Source: Bacteroidetes bacterium B1(2017) (GTDB taxonomy: Bacteria > Bacteroidota > Bacteroidia > UKL13-3). Taken from it: a DNA stretch of 36,138 nucleotides. Position 1 is the first letter of the stretch, and each line of letters starts with the position of its first letter. Positions 17,185 to 25,900 of the stretch are shown here, piece by piece. Below the pieces are notes generated by a model. The model saw only the letters and a list, made by a program, of their open reading frames with translations, searched no databases and was not told where the DNA came from. The stretch covers positions 1-36,138 of the forward strand of contig NKJG01000018.1 in assembly GCA_002256395.1 (NCBI GenBank), written 5' to 3'. The position numbers were made by a program, and so were the translations under genes.

Positions 17185-17505
17185 TCAGATTAGGATTTGA
17201 ATAAACTCAATGATAGGATAGCTTGCTAGGTGCGATGGAATAGTAATTGCCACCAAACCCGAAAACTCTTCTAGTGCTTCTGATAAGGCGTGTTCTGGGC
17301 CTATTTCAATGATATTGGTATCCGATACAATGCGCGTACCAATGGGTAATTGAGCAGCATTGCTTAAGAACAATAATTCATTGTAGGCTGGCACTTCATA
17401 TCGGCTAGCACCTGCATGGGTAACAATCTTTTTAAACTGGTGCAGCTCGATGGAAATTTCGCGCTGAGCCAATTGCTCTTTGATATAAGTAATGGGGTCT
17501 AGCAT
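17185..17505 (-). CDS. Small unknown protein with strong Shine-Dalgarno
   Basis: The 106-residue product is probably compact alpha/beta: a helical N-terminus (MLDPITYIKEQLAQREISIE), then beta-prone sequence (PIGTRIVSDTNIIEIGPEHA) and a hydrophobic end (IIEFIQILI). The gene overlaps the preceding gene by 7 nt and is preceded by an AGGAGG at the optimal distance. No family is recognised; it lies among putative virion genes. Confidence 0.55.
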   Translation of the reverse strand: MLDPITYIKEQLAQREISIELHQFKKIVTHAGASRYEVPAYNELLFLSNAAQLPIGTRIVSDTNIIEIGPEHALSEALEEFSGLVAITIPSHLASYPIIEFIQILI

Positions 17506-17963
17506 AGTTTATCCTCCTGATAAAAACTATCTGCATAAGGTCTATTTTCTTTGCTGTTAGGATCCGTGTTGTACCTACCTTTTTCAAGTGACGAGCACCT
17601 GAAGTAGACACTGATACTGTAAGGAAAAAAACTGGTTATAGGGGTGGTATCGGTATAGATGCCACTGACCAGTGCGCCAGGTTTAAGAGTTATTTCCAGG
17701 GTTTGAAAATCATACCTGTCGTTCACCTCATTCACGGCTGGACAAGCGACCACAGCGGCGAGGGCATTTTCTTTTAGGCTATTAAATTGCAGGTTTAACC
17801 AGCCTATTTCGTTAAGATTGCTCTCGGGCTTAAGACCCTTGGTGTGTTTGACTAAAAACCCCGTGCAACGTTTTAGGTAAGCAGGGATTTTGTGATGGAT
17901 GTGTATGGTTTGACCACTGGACTCAACCGTAAAGCGCAAGATATGGTAGCGTATAAATGCCAT
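17499..17963 (-). CDS. Beta-rich putative virion protein (possible minor capsid)
   Basis: The start is at the ATG at 17963 (MAFIRYHILRF), 4 nt after the preceding stop; the longer frame would run back into the upstream gene. The 154-residue product is dominated by beta-prone segments (HILRFTVESSGQTIHIHH, DRYDFQTLEITLKPGALVSG, FPYSISVYFRCS). It lies directly after two other beta-rich proteins of similar size. A single jelly-roll fold is a reasonable guess, but no sequence signature proves it. Confidence 0.5.
   Translation of the reverse strand: MAFIRYHILRFTVESSGQTIHIHHKIPAYLKRCTGFLVKHTKGLKPESNLNEIGWLNLQFNSLKENALAAVVACPAVNEVNDRYDFQTLEITLKPGALVSGIYTDTTPITSFFPYSISVYFRCSSLEKGRYNTDPNSKENRPYADSFYQEDKLC
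17513..17518 (-). promoter_or_regulatory. Canonical Shine-Dalgarno site
   Basis: AGGAGG on the minus strand lies 7 nt before the ATG at 17505. Bacteroidota genes rarely carry a consensus Shine-Dalgarno, and the other starts I checked in this operon lack one. It overlaps the end of the upstream coding sequence and may boost expression of this gene within the operon. Confidence 0.65.
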
Positions 17964-17967
17964 TATC

Positions 17968-18366
17968 TCAATTCTCGTTGCTAAGCCACAAATAAATTTT
18001 TGCCTCGTATGGATAGCCTTCTGTTGGAAGGTCGCCCTGCAAAGGGTCGCTGCTTGCTCCATCTGTTAACCTTCCTTCAATAGCGCTTCCAGCGGCATCT
18101 AAATGCTCTTCAAATACAAAGAACTTTTGGTTGGGGGCAACCTGATTTCCGCTGGTTAATAGCTTTACCTCATGTAGGTCTTCAAAGATTTCTTGATTGT
18201 TCACCTTTAGTCCAAGCATGGTTCCAGCAATCAGACTTTCCTGTGGAAGCGAAACATAAATGCCTCTTATCCGAGCATATTGCTTGTCGGTTTGCGCAGA
18301 TAGTCTCAAGGATTCTCCAGGACTGTTTACAGTAACTCTGATTTGCTGAAACTTATGCTTTTTCAT
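17968..18366 (-). CDS. Beta-rich putative virion protein (possible capsid)
   Basis: The 132-residue soluble protein has alternating beta-prone strands (QQIRVTVNSPGESLRLSAQT, YARIRGIYVSLPQ, MLGLKVNNQEIFEDLHEVKL, PYEAKIYLWLSNEN). The pattern could fit a single jelly-roll. It has no transmembrane segment and no enzymatic motif. It sits between the 234-aa and 154-aa proteins with a 4-nt gap to the latter. I suggest a capsid component by position, size and strand content only. Confidence 0.5.
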   Translation of the reverse strand: MKKHKFQQIRVTVNSPGESLRLSAQTDKQYARIRGIYVSLPQESLIAGTMLGLKVNNQEIFEDLHEVKLLTSGNQVAPNQKFFVFEEHLDAAGSAIEGRLTDGASSDPLQGDLPTEGYPYEAKIYLWLSNEN

Positions 18367-18391
18367 GGATGGTGGATTAATGGGTTAGGGT

Positions 18392-19096
18392 TTATGCTTT
18401 GATTACAGCTGTACCTCTTAAAATTACTTTCAAGAAGGAGTTTTCTGGAGCATTGGCAGACCATTCAAGGTTGCATTCAATGGATTGTTGGTCGCGGATA
18501 ATTTTTGGGTTATCTAGTACAAACAGCCCTTTGAAATTGTCTTTACCTTCTGTTTGGAATACCTCGCACGAAGTGTTTGGCACAAGCACGGTTCCGTTGG
18601 CTTTGAACTCAAACTCACCGTTACGAACGTAATCGGGTATGATATCATAATTTACAGTTCCAGGGTTATCTGAACTTTCTCCAACAGCTCCTAGCAATGT
18701 GATACCATACAATAGGAAGTAGTTACCTTTTTCGAGCTTACCACTAGAGATGTTTGATTGGCCAACAACCTTGTTGTCATCATCCTTAAACATCTTAATT
18801 ACTTTAGAGCCACCGATGGCGCGAGCCACATAGTAGGCTGTATCCACCGCTTGTAAGCTTTGATTGGCAAGACCTTGCTGAATTTCTTTTGGCAGCATGG
18901 CAATACGCTTTTCAAACTCAGCACGAGAGCGCGAGCTTGTGGCAGCGGTAGTGGTTTTGGATTGGGTCTGAATCTTGCGAAACAGTTTTTTCTTGTCGGC
19001 AGGTCCGCTCAAATTAAGAGCTTCCAAGAAGTCGTCTTCCGACATAGCGCCAAGCAAATTGTATTCGCTGGCTTCAATTTGTCCGAGAGTTGTCAT
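18392..19096 (-). CDS. Candidate major capsid-like protein
   Basis: The 234-residue protein has a helical N-terminal third (MSEDDFLEALNLSGPADKKK and an Arg/Lys-rich stretch up to about 75) and then about 150 residues rich in beta strands (GNYFLLYGITLLGAVG, GEFEFKANGTVLVPNTSCEV, FKGLFVLDNPKII, QSIECNLEWSANAPENSFL, LKVILRGTAVIKA). No HK97 features are apparent. Length and content fit a small capsid protein of a tailless virus, and its position early in the structural part of the operon also fits. The evidence is structural impression, not homology. Confidence 0.45.
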   Translation of the reverse strand: MTTLGQIEASEYNLLGAMSEDDFLEALNLSGPADKKKLFRKIQTQSKTTTAATSSRSRAEFEKRIAMLPKEIQQGLANQSLQAVDTAYYVARAIGGSKVIKMFKDDDNKVVGQSNISSGKLEKGNYFLLYGITLLGAVGESSDNPGTVNYDIIPDYVRNGEFEFKANGTVLVPNTSCEVFQTEGKDNFKGLFVLDNPKIIRDQQSIECNLEWSANAPENSFLKVILRGTAVIKA

Positions 19097-19120
19097 GGTT
19101 TTGTTTTTATGGATTTGGGA

Positions 19121-19618
19121 TTAAATAATTTCAAAAACGGAAGGAGTACCCTCTAAATCATTGGAAGGATAATCGGTGGTAGAGGATAAAACAGGAAGGT
19201 CAGGGTTGTAGCGATCCACAGATAAACTAATTGGCTCGCGATACACACTTGGTTCGCCCAATAAGCCTTGAACGCCATTAAAGCTAAAATCAGCTAGGCC
19301 CGCAAGCAGGTCTTTTTTCATTACCAATTTCACGCCAGATAAAACGCCCGCTGCTCCCACACCAACTCCTAAAAGTTTGATGTTTGGATTTTTAATCAAA
19401 AGATTAGCGGCTGTTCCAGCTCCTACTAAGAGCACAGGGCGAGCAAATGCTTTGGCATTAAAGCCTGGCAAGGTTGGGTCAACCTTGAGCATGGTATCAA
19501 TCATTTTGCCACCCATAGAGCCTATTACCACTCCACCAGTTAGCAATGCCAAGGTTTTAAGTTCATCCATTACAGCTTGGCTACTGATTTTGGTTTTTGT
19601 TTTGGTTTTAGTTGCCAT
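19121..19618 (-). CDS. Small multi-helix membrane protein
   Basis: The 165-residue protein has a basic N-terminus (MATKTKTKTKISSQ), two or three Gly/Ala-rich hydrophobic segments (about 25-45, 62-78 and 82-105) and a soluble acidic C-terminus with SVDRYNPDLPVLSSTTDYP. It may sit in an internal virion membrane or the host membrane. No family is recognised. Confidence 0.55.
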   Translation of the reverse strand: MATKTKTKTKISSQAVMDELKTLALLTGGVVIGSMGGKMIDTMLKVDPTLPGFNAKAFARPVLLVGAGTAANLLIKNPNIKLLGVGVGAAGVLSGVKLVMKKDLLAGLADFSFNGVQGLLGEPSVYREPISLSVDRYNPDLPVLSSTTDYPSNDLEGTPSVFEII

Positions 19619-19636
19619 ATTGTTGCGTATTTATGC

Positions 19637-21499
19637 TTAAAATAATTTGACAGTTTTAATGGATTGTTTGCCTTTGCGAGCTGGCTTATGAGCCTTGTGT
19701 TTGCTTGCTTTCTTAGTAGTGCTTTTTCGAGTAGTTTTATATCCCGAAAGCCCTTTTGATTTGGCCTTAGGTTTAACCATTTGGTAAATGCCAAAAGCAA
19801 GCAAGCCTCCACCCAAAGCAACAGGCAAAGGGTTTTGCTTAATAAAATTCAGTATGCCTCCTGTGCTAGCAGGGGTGGCGGTTTGAACCGATTCGGAATA
19901 GGTAGGTTCAGATGGTAAAGAGGGAGTAACCAATACTGGAGTGGTGGTAGTTTGAATAACCGCTGGTGCATTTTCACTAGCCTGAATTTGTGCTGCCGCA
20001 GCCGCTGCTGTTGGGTCTCCTGCTGCTTGTGCTTGAAGGGTATTTATATCTACCTTTTCATCTTTGCCTACTAGCCCCGTTTCCTTTAAAATATTTATGG
20101 CAGCTACAATTACAGGTGTCGCTGCTGCAATGGCTGTAAGGGTAACTGGGTCACCCAATTGACCAATTTCTCCAAGAGCAGGGCCATTGATATAGCCTGA
20201 TAGATTACCAGCCTTTCCGTTCAAAATGGCATTTTTTAAGGCGGTTTTATCACCTTGAAGTTTATCTGCAAACAAGGCTTCAATTTTTGCTAAAGCGTTC
20301 TTGCTTTTTTGCCAGGTATCGGCACTCACATTTTTTGCAGCCGCTTGCTCTTTGGTTCCATAAGCCCATTTTAATTTTGAGCCCATTTGACCCAAGTTAA
20401 GTTTTAGGGCAAGCAAGAATCCTCCTCGAGCTGCAAGAGACAAAGGATTGAATTTAACAACGGCTTTTACAGCAGCTTTAGCAACATCACCTACCTTGTC
20501 GCCAACCTTTTTTGCAACGGTGGTTACTGCTGTTTTTACATTGGTAAAAAAGCCTTTGATGTTTAGTCCACTCAAAGCTAAATCATCTGGGTCGAGCTCA
20601 ATTCCGTTAACGGTTTGTAGGCCGTTTTTCAAGTTGAGTTGTTGCTCGTTTTTAGCAAGGATGTCCAATGCTTCCACGCGCTTATCGGTATACCAGTATT
20701 GGATGGCATAATCCAGCATCTTAAGCAAAGCTTGCGGATCATCCACTGTGGAAACTAGGGCAGGGTTTTGAGCTACGGCATTTCGCGTAGCTACTAAGTT
20801 TTGATAGAGCTTATCCATATCGCCCTGACTGGAGGTATCACCTAATCCAAAGCCAGTTAGAGAGGTAGCCATCACAGCATCGTGAAAGTCGTTGCCTGCT
20901 ATGCCACTAAGCACAGCTACATTTATTCCTTTTAGGTTCATGGTATAATCGAATTTATCTGAGAAGGATTTTTCGTAATTGAATTGAGATACCACTGCAT
21001 CTATGACGCAGTATTTTTTACTGTCTTGCAGCGGGACAATCACATACACATGTTGCCAGGTATCGGCAGAATAGCGCGTTACTCTGAACTTATGTGGGAT
21101 TTGAAGATTAGTTAAAATGGAGGAAACAAAAATGCTCATGCAATCGCAATCCACGCCTGTTGAGCGTTCTGCCCAAGAGCGAGCTGGGCGGCGCAATTGC
21201 TCCAATCCTTTTTGGTCGAGCTTGTACTGGATGTACGTGTAAACAAACTCCCAAATAGCTTTGCAAGTTTCCACTGTTGAAGCCCGCTTGAGCAATGGAG
21301 CCAGTCGCTTGGTGTCGTCAAGGTATTTCCAAACAACTTTCTCCATTAACTCTACGGTATCGGTCACCTCACCATCTTCAATGATAATGCGATCGCGCTC
21401 CTCGGGCGGAGGAAAATACGCGTTAAAGCGACTGCCATCCTGAATAGAACGATAGCCACTTGAAACGGGTATAGTAGGGTTATAACAGCGATTTTTCAT
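19637..21499 (-). CDS. Transglutaminase-like protein with transmembrane helix and basic C-terminal tail
   Basis: The 620-residue protein begins with a transglutaminase-like cysteine-protease domain (about 45-170) with a plausible triad C118 (GVDCDCMS), H150 (TWQHVYVIV) and D167 (YCVIDAVV). A helical region follows, then amphipathic helices (FFTNVKTAVTTVAKKVGDKV ... LAARGGFLLALKLNLGQM, about 325-375). An Ala/Pro-rich linker leads to a transmembrane segment (PLPVALGGGLLAFGIYQMV) and a Lys/Arg-rich tail of about 45 residues that could bind DNA or phosphate. The combination suggests a virion protein joining proteolytic or cross-linking activity, membrane interaction and DNA contact. The start overlaps the upstream stop as ATGA. 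Confidence 0.7.
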   Translation of the reverse strand: MKNRCYNPTIPVSSGYRSIQDGSRFNAYFPPPEERDRIIIEDGEVTDTVELMEKVVWKYLDDTKRLAPLLKRASTVETCKAIWEFVYTYIQYKLDQKGLEQLRRPARSWAERSTGVDCDCMSIFVSSILTNLQIPHKFRVTRYSADTWQHVYVIVPLQDSKKYCVIDAVVSQFNYEKSFSDKFDYTMNLKGINVAVLSGIAGNDFHDAVMATSLTGFGLGDTSSQGDMDKLYQNLVATRNAVAQNPALVSTVDDPQALLKMLDYAIQYWYTDKRVEALDILAKNEQQLNLKNGLQTVNGIELDPDDLALSGLNIKGFFTNVKTAVTTVAKKVGDKVGDVAKAAVKAVVKFNPLSLAARGGFLLALKLNLGQMGSKLKWAYGTKEQAAAKNVSADTWQKSKNALAKIEALFADKLQGDKTALKNAILNGKAGNLSGYINGPALGEIGQLGDPVTLTAIAAATPVIVAAINILKETGLVGKDEKVDINTLQAQAAGDPTAAAAAAQIQASENAPAVIQTTTTPVLVTPSLPSEPTYSESVQTATPASTGGILNFIKQNPLPVALGGGLLAFGIYQMVKPKAKSKGLSGYKTTRKSTTKKASKHKAHKPARKGKQSIKTVKLF

Positions 21500-22005
21500 C
21501 CTTGAAATTTTTCAGGTGGTGATTGATGAAAAATGCCGTTGACATACGTCGAAAAAGACATTTCTAAAGGAAGGTTCAAGGAAGCCAAAACAGTCGAAAG
21601 CTTCTTGGTTTTAAATGCGCTAATTAAAGCGGGTATTTGAGTGATAATGCTACCAACCACTTTAGATAAAGCAGTCCAGGGCAATACCAACTCAATGGTA
21701 TCAATGGATGATACCGACAAAGGCATAATTTGGATGGTTTTATTTTCGGCAACAGATTGGGTTAATACCTTGCCATTCGACCAAAGAGAAACCACTGGTT
21801 TGGTCATGTTCAAACTGTCTTTGGTGGGGTTGTTAACCGCTATTTCGGTTCTAATAGAAATACCACCCAAGTTCACATCATGGATTCTTGGATTGGCCAG
21901 TTTAAACGTAGAATTATCAGACACGTTTTGTGCCCGAACCATGCGTAGGAGAAATACTCCTAGAGCACCTAAAAACCCTATGCCAATGAGCTTATTCATT
22001 GTCAT
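21496..22005 (-). CDS. Membrane-anchored LEA-like protein
   Basis: The 169-residue protein has an N-terminal transmembrane helix (about 5-22, LIGIGFLGALGVFLLRMV) and a domain with the LEA14/WHy look: FKLANPRIHDVNLGGISIRT, EIAVNNPTKDSLNMTKPVVS, MPLSVSSIDTIELVLPW. LEA14-like domains are beta-sandwiches. An alternative ATG two codons downstream (21999) is equally possible. It is the second gene of the operon and probably a membrane or virion component. Confidence 0.6.
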   Translation of the reverse strand: MTMNKLIGIGFLGALGVFLLRMVRAQNVSDNSTFKLANPRIHDVNLGGISIRTEIAVNNPTKDSLNMTKPVVSLWSNGKVLTQSVAENKTIQIMPLSVSSIDTIELVLPWTALSKVVGSIITQIPALISAFKTKKLSTVLASLNLPLEMSFSTYVNGIFHQSPPEKFQG

Positions 22006-22231
22006 CTGATTTACGGTTCTCGAAATGTTTTGAAACTTCGTTGGATAATCTATCCAATAACTTCTTCACCACATAGCCCGCCGCTGCGCTGGCAGAAGCA
22101 TAAATTACAACGGTGCTTAATCCACCAAAAGTAATAGCCAACAATAGTGGCTTTGCGCTAACGGCTTTAGTGATTCCACCAATAACACCCGATAGGGTAG
22201 TAAAAATTGCTGTTTGTGCTTCTTGTGACAT
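21992..22231 (-). CDS. Small two-helix membrane protein, first gene of the operon
   Basis: The 79-residue product has two hydrophobic Ala/Gly/Ser-rich segments (about 10-25 and 28-54) and a charged C-terminus (LLDRLSNEVSKHFENRKSDD). It overlaps the next gene by about 14 nt. It is another candidate for a holin or virion-membrane protein, and has no recognised family. Confidence 0.55.
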   Translation of the reverse strand: MSQEAQTAIFTTLSGVIGGITKAVSAKPLLLAITFGGLSTVVIYASASAAAGYVVKKLLDRLSNEVSKHFENRKSDDNE

Positions 22232-22259
22232 GAAGTTTGACTTTGTGAGAACAAACTTC
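22232..22259. promoter_or_regulatory. Inverted repeat just upstream of the virus-like operon
   Basis: GAAGTTTG and CAAACTTC form perfect 8-bp arms around a 12-nt spacer, beginning within two bases of the first ATG of the operon. The site could be an operator or a leader hairpin occluding the first start codon. Confidence 0.4.
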
Positions 22260-22542
22260 GGAAAGCGAATTAATACTTAAATTCCTATTTGGAGTTAAAT
22301 CGACTTATATTGAAATATTAGGTTTTAAATAGATAATTCAATCCATTTCGAGCATGAAATGGTTAGCCAAAATATAATATATTTTTTTTTAAAAACAGTT
22401 TAATTTCCAATATTAAAATCAGTAATTCTGTTTTACTTGCTAACAAATACATCAATTTACAATAGAACATTGATTTGTAAATTTCAATACTTAATTCTAT
22501 ATAAATGCTTTATAATCAAAATAATATTCTTAAATTTGATTT
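22232..22542. promoter_or_regulatory. Divergent AT-rich intergenic region between virus-like operon and metal-resistance genes
   Basis: The 311-nt region is strongly AT-rich and has no coding frame of interest. It must hold promoters for both directions. On the plus side a TAAATTTG (22531-22538) matches the TAnnTTTG -7 consensus and lies only 4 nt before the GTG at 22543, so that transcript may be nearly leaderless. On the minus side no exact consensus was seen. Confidence 0.5.
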
Positions 22543-22860
22543 GTGAAAATATTTATTCTAATCTTTAGTTTTTATATACTGGCTCTGGCAATCTTTGGAT
22601 GCAGTGACAATGAAGACTTTAAGTGTCAGAATTTCAATCAATCTGCACTTAGTGCAATTGACCATGCACACCATAATAACAGCGAACATTGCTCCCCTTT
22701 TTGTATTTGTTCTTGTTGTGGAAAGATTTTCACAATTCAATACTATTCTAAAGCACTTTCCCAACCTACACCATTCAATGTAAAGTGTTTTCCTATTTAT
22801 AAAGCCTCCTTTGTTGATGAGGTTTATTTGTCTATTTGGCAACCGCCAAAACTTAGTTAA
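22543..22860 (+). CDS. Small Cys/His-rich exported protein of metal-efflux locus (DUF6660-like)
   Basis: The 105-residue product begins at a GTG. It has a hydrophobic signal region ending in a lipobox-like LAIFGC (Cys about 20), then a metal-ligand-rich segment AIDHAHHNNSEHCSPFCICS with a further CC. Small proteins of this kind sit immediately before CzcA/CusA genes in Bacteroidota and are annotated, as I recall, as DUF6660. A role in periplasmic metal sensing or binding is likely by motif and location. It precedes the RND gene by about 100 nt, separated by two hairpins. Confidence 0.65.
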   Translation: MKIFILIFSFYILALAIFGCSDNEDFKCQNFNQSALSAIDHAHHNNSEHCSPFCICSCCGKIFTIQYYSKALSQPTPFNVKCFPIYKASFVDEVYLSIWQPPKLS

Positions 22861-22872
22861 TGAATTTCTGAT

Positions 22873-22890
22873 GTTCCACAAACGTGGAAC
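22873..22890 (+). repeat. Short hairpin between the small Cys-rich gene and czcA
   Basis: GTTCCAC and GTGGAAC form perfect 7-bp arms around the loop AAAC. No U-run follows, so it is not a standard terminator. Confidence 0.5.
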
Positions 22891-22896
22891 AAAACA

Positions 22897-22934
22897 ACGT
22901 ATACTAGCGGTGCTTAAGCACCGCTAGTATACGT
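22897..22934. repeat. Perfect 38-bp palindrome upstream of czcA
   Basis: The sequence is its own reverse complement over the full 38 bp, centred on CTTAAG at 22913-22918, with GCGGTGC next to the centre and ACGTATAC at the ends. It forms a 19-bp stem with no loop and lies 28 nt before the czcA start. It may be an operator, an attenuator-like RNA structure, a REP-type element or the footprint of a mobile element. Confidence 0.85.
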
Positions 22935-22962
22935 GTATTCATTCATTAAACTAATAATAAAA

Positions 22963-25900
22963 ATGTTAGACAAAATAATTGCGTTCAGCATAAAAAATAA
23001 ATTCATCATAGCCTTGATGACACTTGCACTAATTTTTTGGGGTGTATGGAGTGCAACTAAACTGCCTATTGATGCAGTTCCCGACATTACAAACAACCAA
23101 GTGCAAATTATTACGGTTTGCCCAACCCTTGCAGGACAGGAGGTTGAACAGCTGGTGACTTACCCAATTGAACAAAGCATTGCAAACCTTCCCGACTTGG
23201 AAGAGTTGCGGAGCATTTCACGTTTCGGACTTTCAGTAATAACCGTTGTGTTTGACGACAAAGTGGACATCTACTTTGCTCGACAACTCATAAACGAACG
23301 ACTGAAAGAAGCAGAAACTAAAATACCCAAAGGTGTTGGCACACCTGAATTAGCGCCAGTTAGCACAGGTTTAGGCGAAGTGTATCAATACATTATTCAC
23401 CCAAAAAAGGGAAGCGAAAGCAAATACACAGCTATGGATTTGCGGACAATGCAAGACTGGATTGTTGCCCGACAGCTTTATGGAACAACAGGAATTGCGG
23501 AAGTAAACAGCTTTGGCGGACAAATGAAACAATATGAAGTTGCTGTAAATCCTGACCACTTGATTGCAATGGGAATAACCATTCCAGAAATTTTCATTGC
23601 CTTAGAAAAAAATAATGAAAACACAGGTGGAGCATATATTGACAAAAAACCTAACGCCTATTTCATTCGTGGAGTTGGTTTAATTAGTTCTTTTGATGAC
23701 ATCAAAAATATTGTCGTAAAAACAAATCCTAATGGCATTCCCATTCTAATTAAGGATGTTGCCGAAGTGCATTTAGGCAGTGCTGTGCGTTATGGTGCAA
23801 TGACCTACAACGGAGAAGTAGATGCGGTAGGTGGCGTAGTATTGATGTTAAAAGGGGCAAATAGTGCTGATGTAGTAAGCCGTATCAAAGGTAAAATGGC
23901 AACAATTCAAAAATCCCTGCCAAAAGATGTAGTAATAGAACCGTATTTAGATAGAACCGATTTAGTAAACCGAGCCATAAGCACAGTAGAGAAAAACCTG
24001 ATTGAGGGAGCATTAATTGTAATTTTCGTTTTGGTTTTATTTCTTGGAAACCTTCGTGCAGGGTTAATTGTAGCTTCTGCCATTCCTTTATCAATGTTGT
24101 TTGCTTTGGGATTAATGAATGTGTTTGGTGTATCTGCAAATCTAATGAGTTTAGGAGCAATTGACTTTGGTTTAATAGTGGACGGTGCAGTAATTATTGT
24201 AGAAGCTACTTTGCACCATTTAGGAATGCGAAAGGCAATTGGCAAACTTTCACAATCAGAAATGGATAATGAAGTTTTTGTTTCTGCCTCTAAAATAAGG
24301 AGCAGTGCAGCCTTTGGCGAAATAATTATCCTTATTGTTTATATTCCTATCCTAACCTTGGTAGGTATCGAGGGTAAAATGTTTAGCCCAATGGCTCAAA
24401 CAGTTTCTTTCGCTATTGTTGGTGCGTTAATTTTATCTCTTACCTACATTCCAATGATGTGTGCAGCGTTTCTTTCTAAAAACATTTCGCACAAACAAAC
24501 AATGAGCGATAGAATGATGAATTTTTTCCAACGCATTTATGCTCCACTTTTAGAAAAAGCCATCCGTTTCAAAAAAGTTATTGTAGTCGCAACCGTTGCG
24601 GTATTTGTAGTTTCTGTATTTCTATTTTCAAAAATGGGAGGAGAATTTATTCCAACCTTGCAGGAAGGCGATTTTGCTTTTCACTGCATATTACCACAAG
24701 GAACTTCACTTTCACAAAGTTTAGAAACCAGTATGCAAGCATCAAGGCTAATCAAAGAATTTGACGAGGTAAAAATGGTAGTTGGCAAAACAGGAGCAGC
24801 CGAAGTGCCAACAGACCCAATGCCCCCCGAAGCTACTGACATGATGATAATTCTAAAAGCACCGACAGAATGGAAACGTGATATTTCGTATGATGAATTG
24901 GCAGAAGAATTTGAAGAAAAACTAAACACAATTCCTGGCGTTTTCTTTGAAAAAAACCAACCAATTCAAATGCGGTTCAACGAACTGATGACAGGCATTC
25001 GCCAAGATGTAGCCGTTAAAATCTTCGGTGAAAATATGGACACCCTCTTAAGCTATGCCAATAAGGTAAACGCAGTGGTGCAAAGTGTGGACGGTGCAAC
25101 AGAACCAAGTGTTGAACGTGTTGCAGGACTTCCGCAAATCGTAATCAAATACAACCGTTCTCAAATTGCCAATTACGGGTTGAATATTGAGGACATTAAT
25201 CACATTGTTTCTACTTCTTTTGCTGGAGGAAGTGCAGGAGTTGTGTATGAAAATGAACGCAAATTTGAATTAGTAGTTCGTCTTGACAGCACACACCGCA
25301 ACAACATTGACGATGTAAGTCATTTATATATTCCAACAACCAACGGAACACAAATCCCATTATCGCAAGTTGCAGAAATCAAAATGGAATTGGGGCCTGC
25401 ACAAATTAGCCGTGAAGATGGCAAACGTAGAATAGTGGTAGGCTTCAATATAAAAGGCAGAGATGTAGAAAGTGTAGTTAACGACATACAAAAAGAACTG
25501 AATGAGAAAGTAAAATTACCCGAAGGTTATTATTACACCTATGGAGGAACATTTGAAAATCTTCAAGCAGCAAGCAAACGACTTATGATTGCTTTACCTG
25601 TGGCTTTAGCACTCATTTTTATGTTGCTCTATTTCACGTTCAGTTCAGTAAAACAAGCAATGCTAATTTATACAGCAATTCCAATGAGTGCAATAGGCGG
25701 TGTATTCGCTTTGCTCATTCGTGATATGCCTTTCAGCATTTCGGCAGGTATCGGATTCATTGCATTGTTTGGCGTAGCCGTTTTAAACGGTATTGTGCTG
25801 ATTGGAACTTTCAACCAATTAGAAAAAGACGGAATGACTGACATTTATGAACGTATAAAAGAAGGAACAAAAATCCGTTTACGTCCTGTGCTAATGACCG

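Noticed and set aside
4665..22231. Integrative conjugative element or contractile injection system
   Set aside because: No relaxase, VirB4/TraG-like, coupling protein, sheath, tube, VgrG or baseplate genes are visible.
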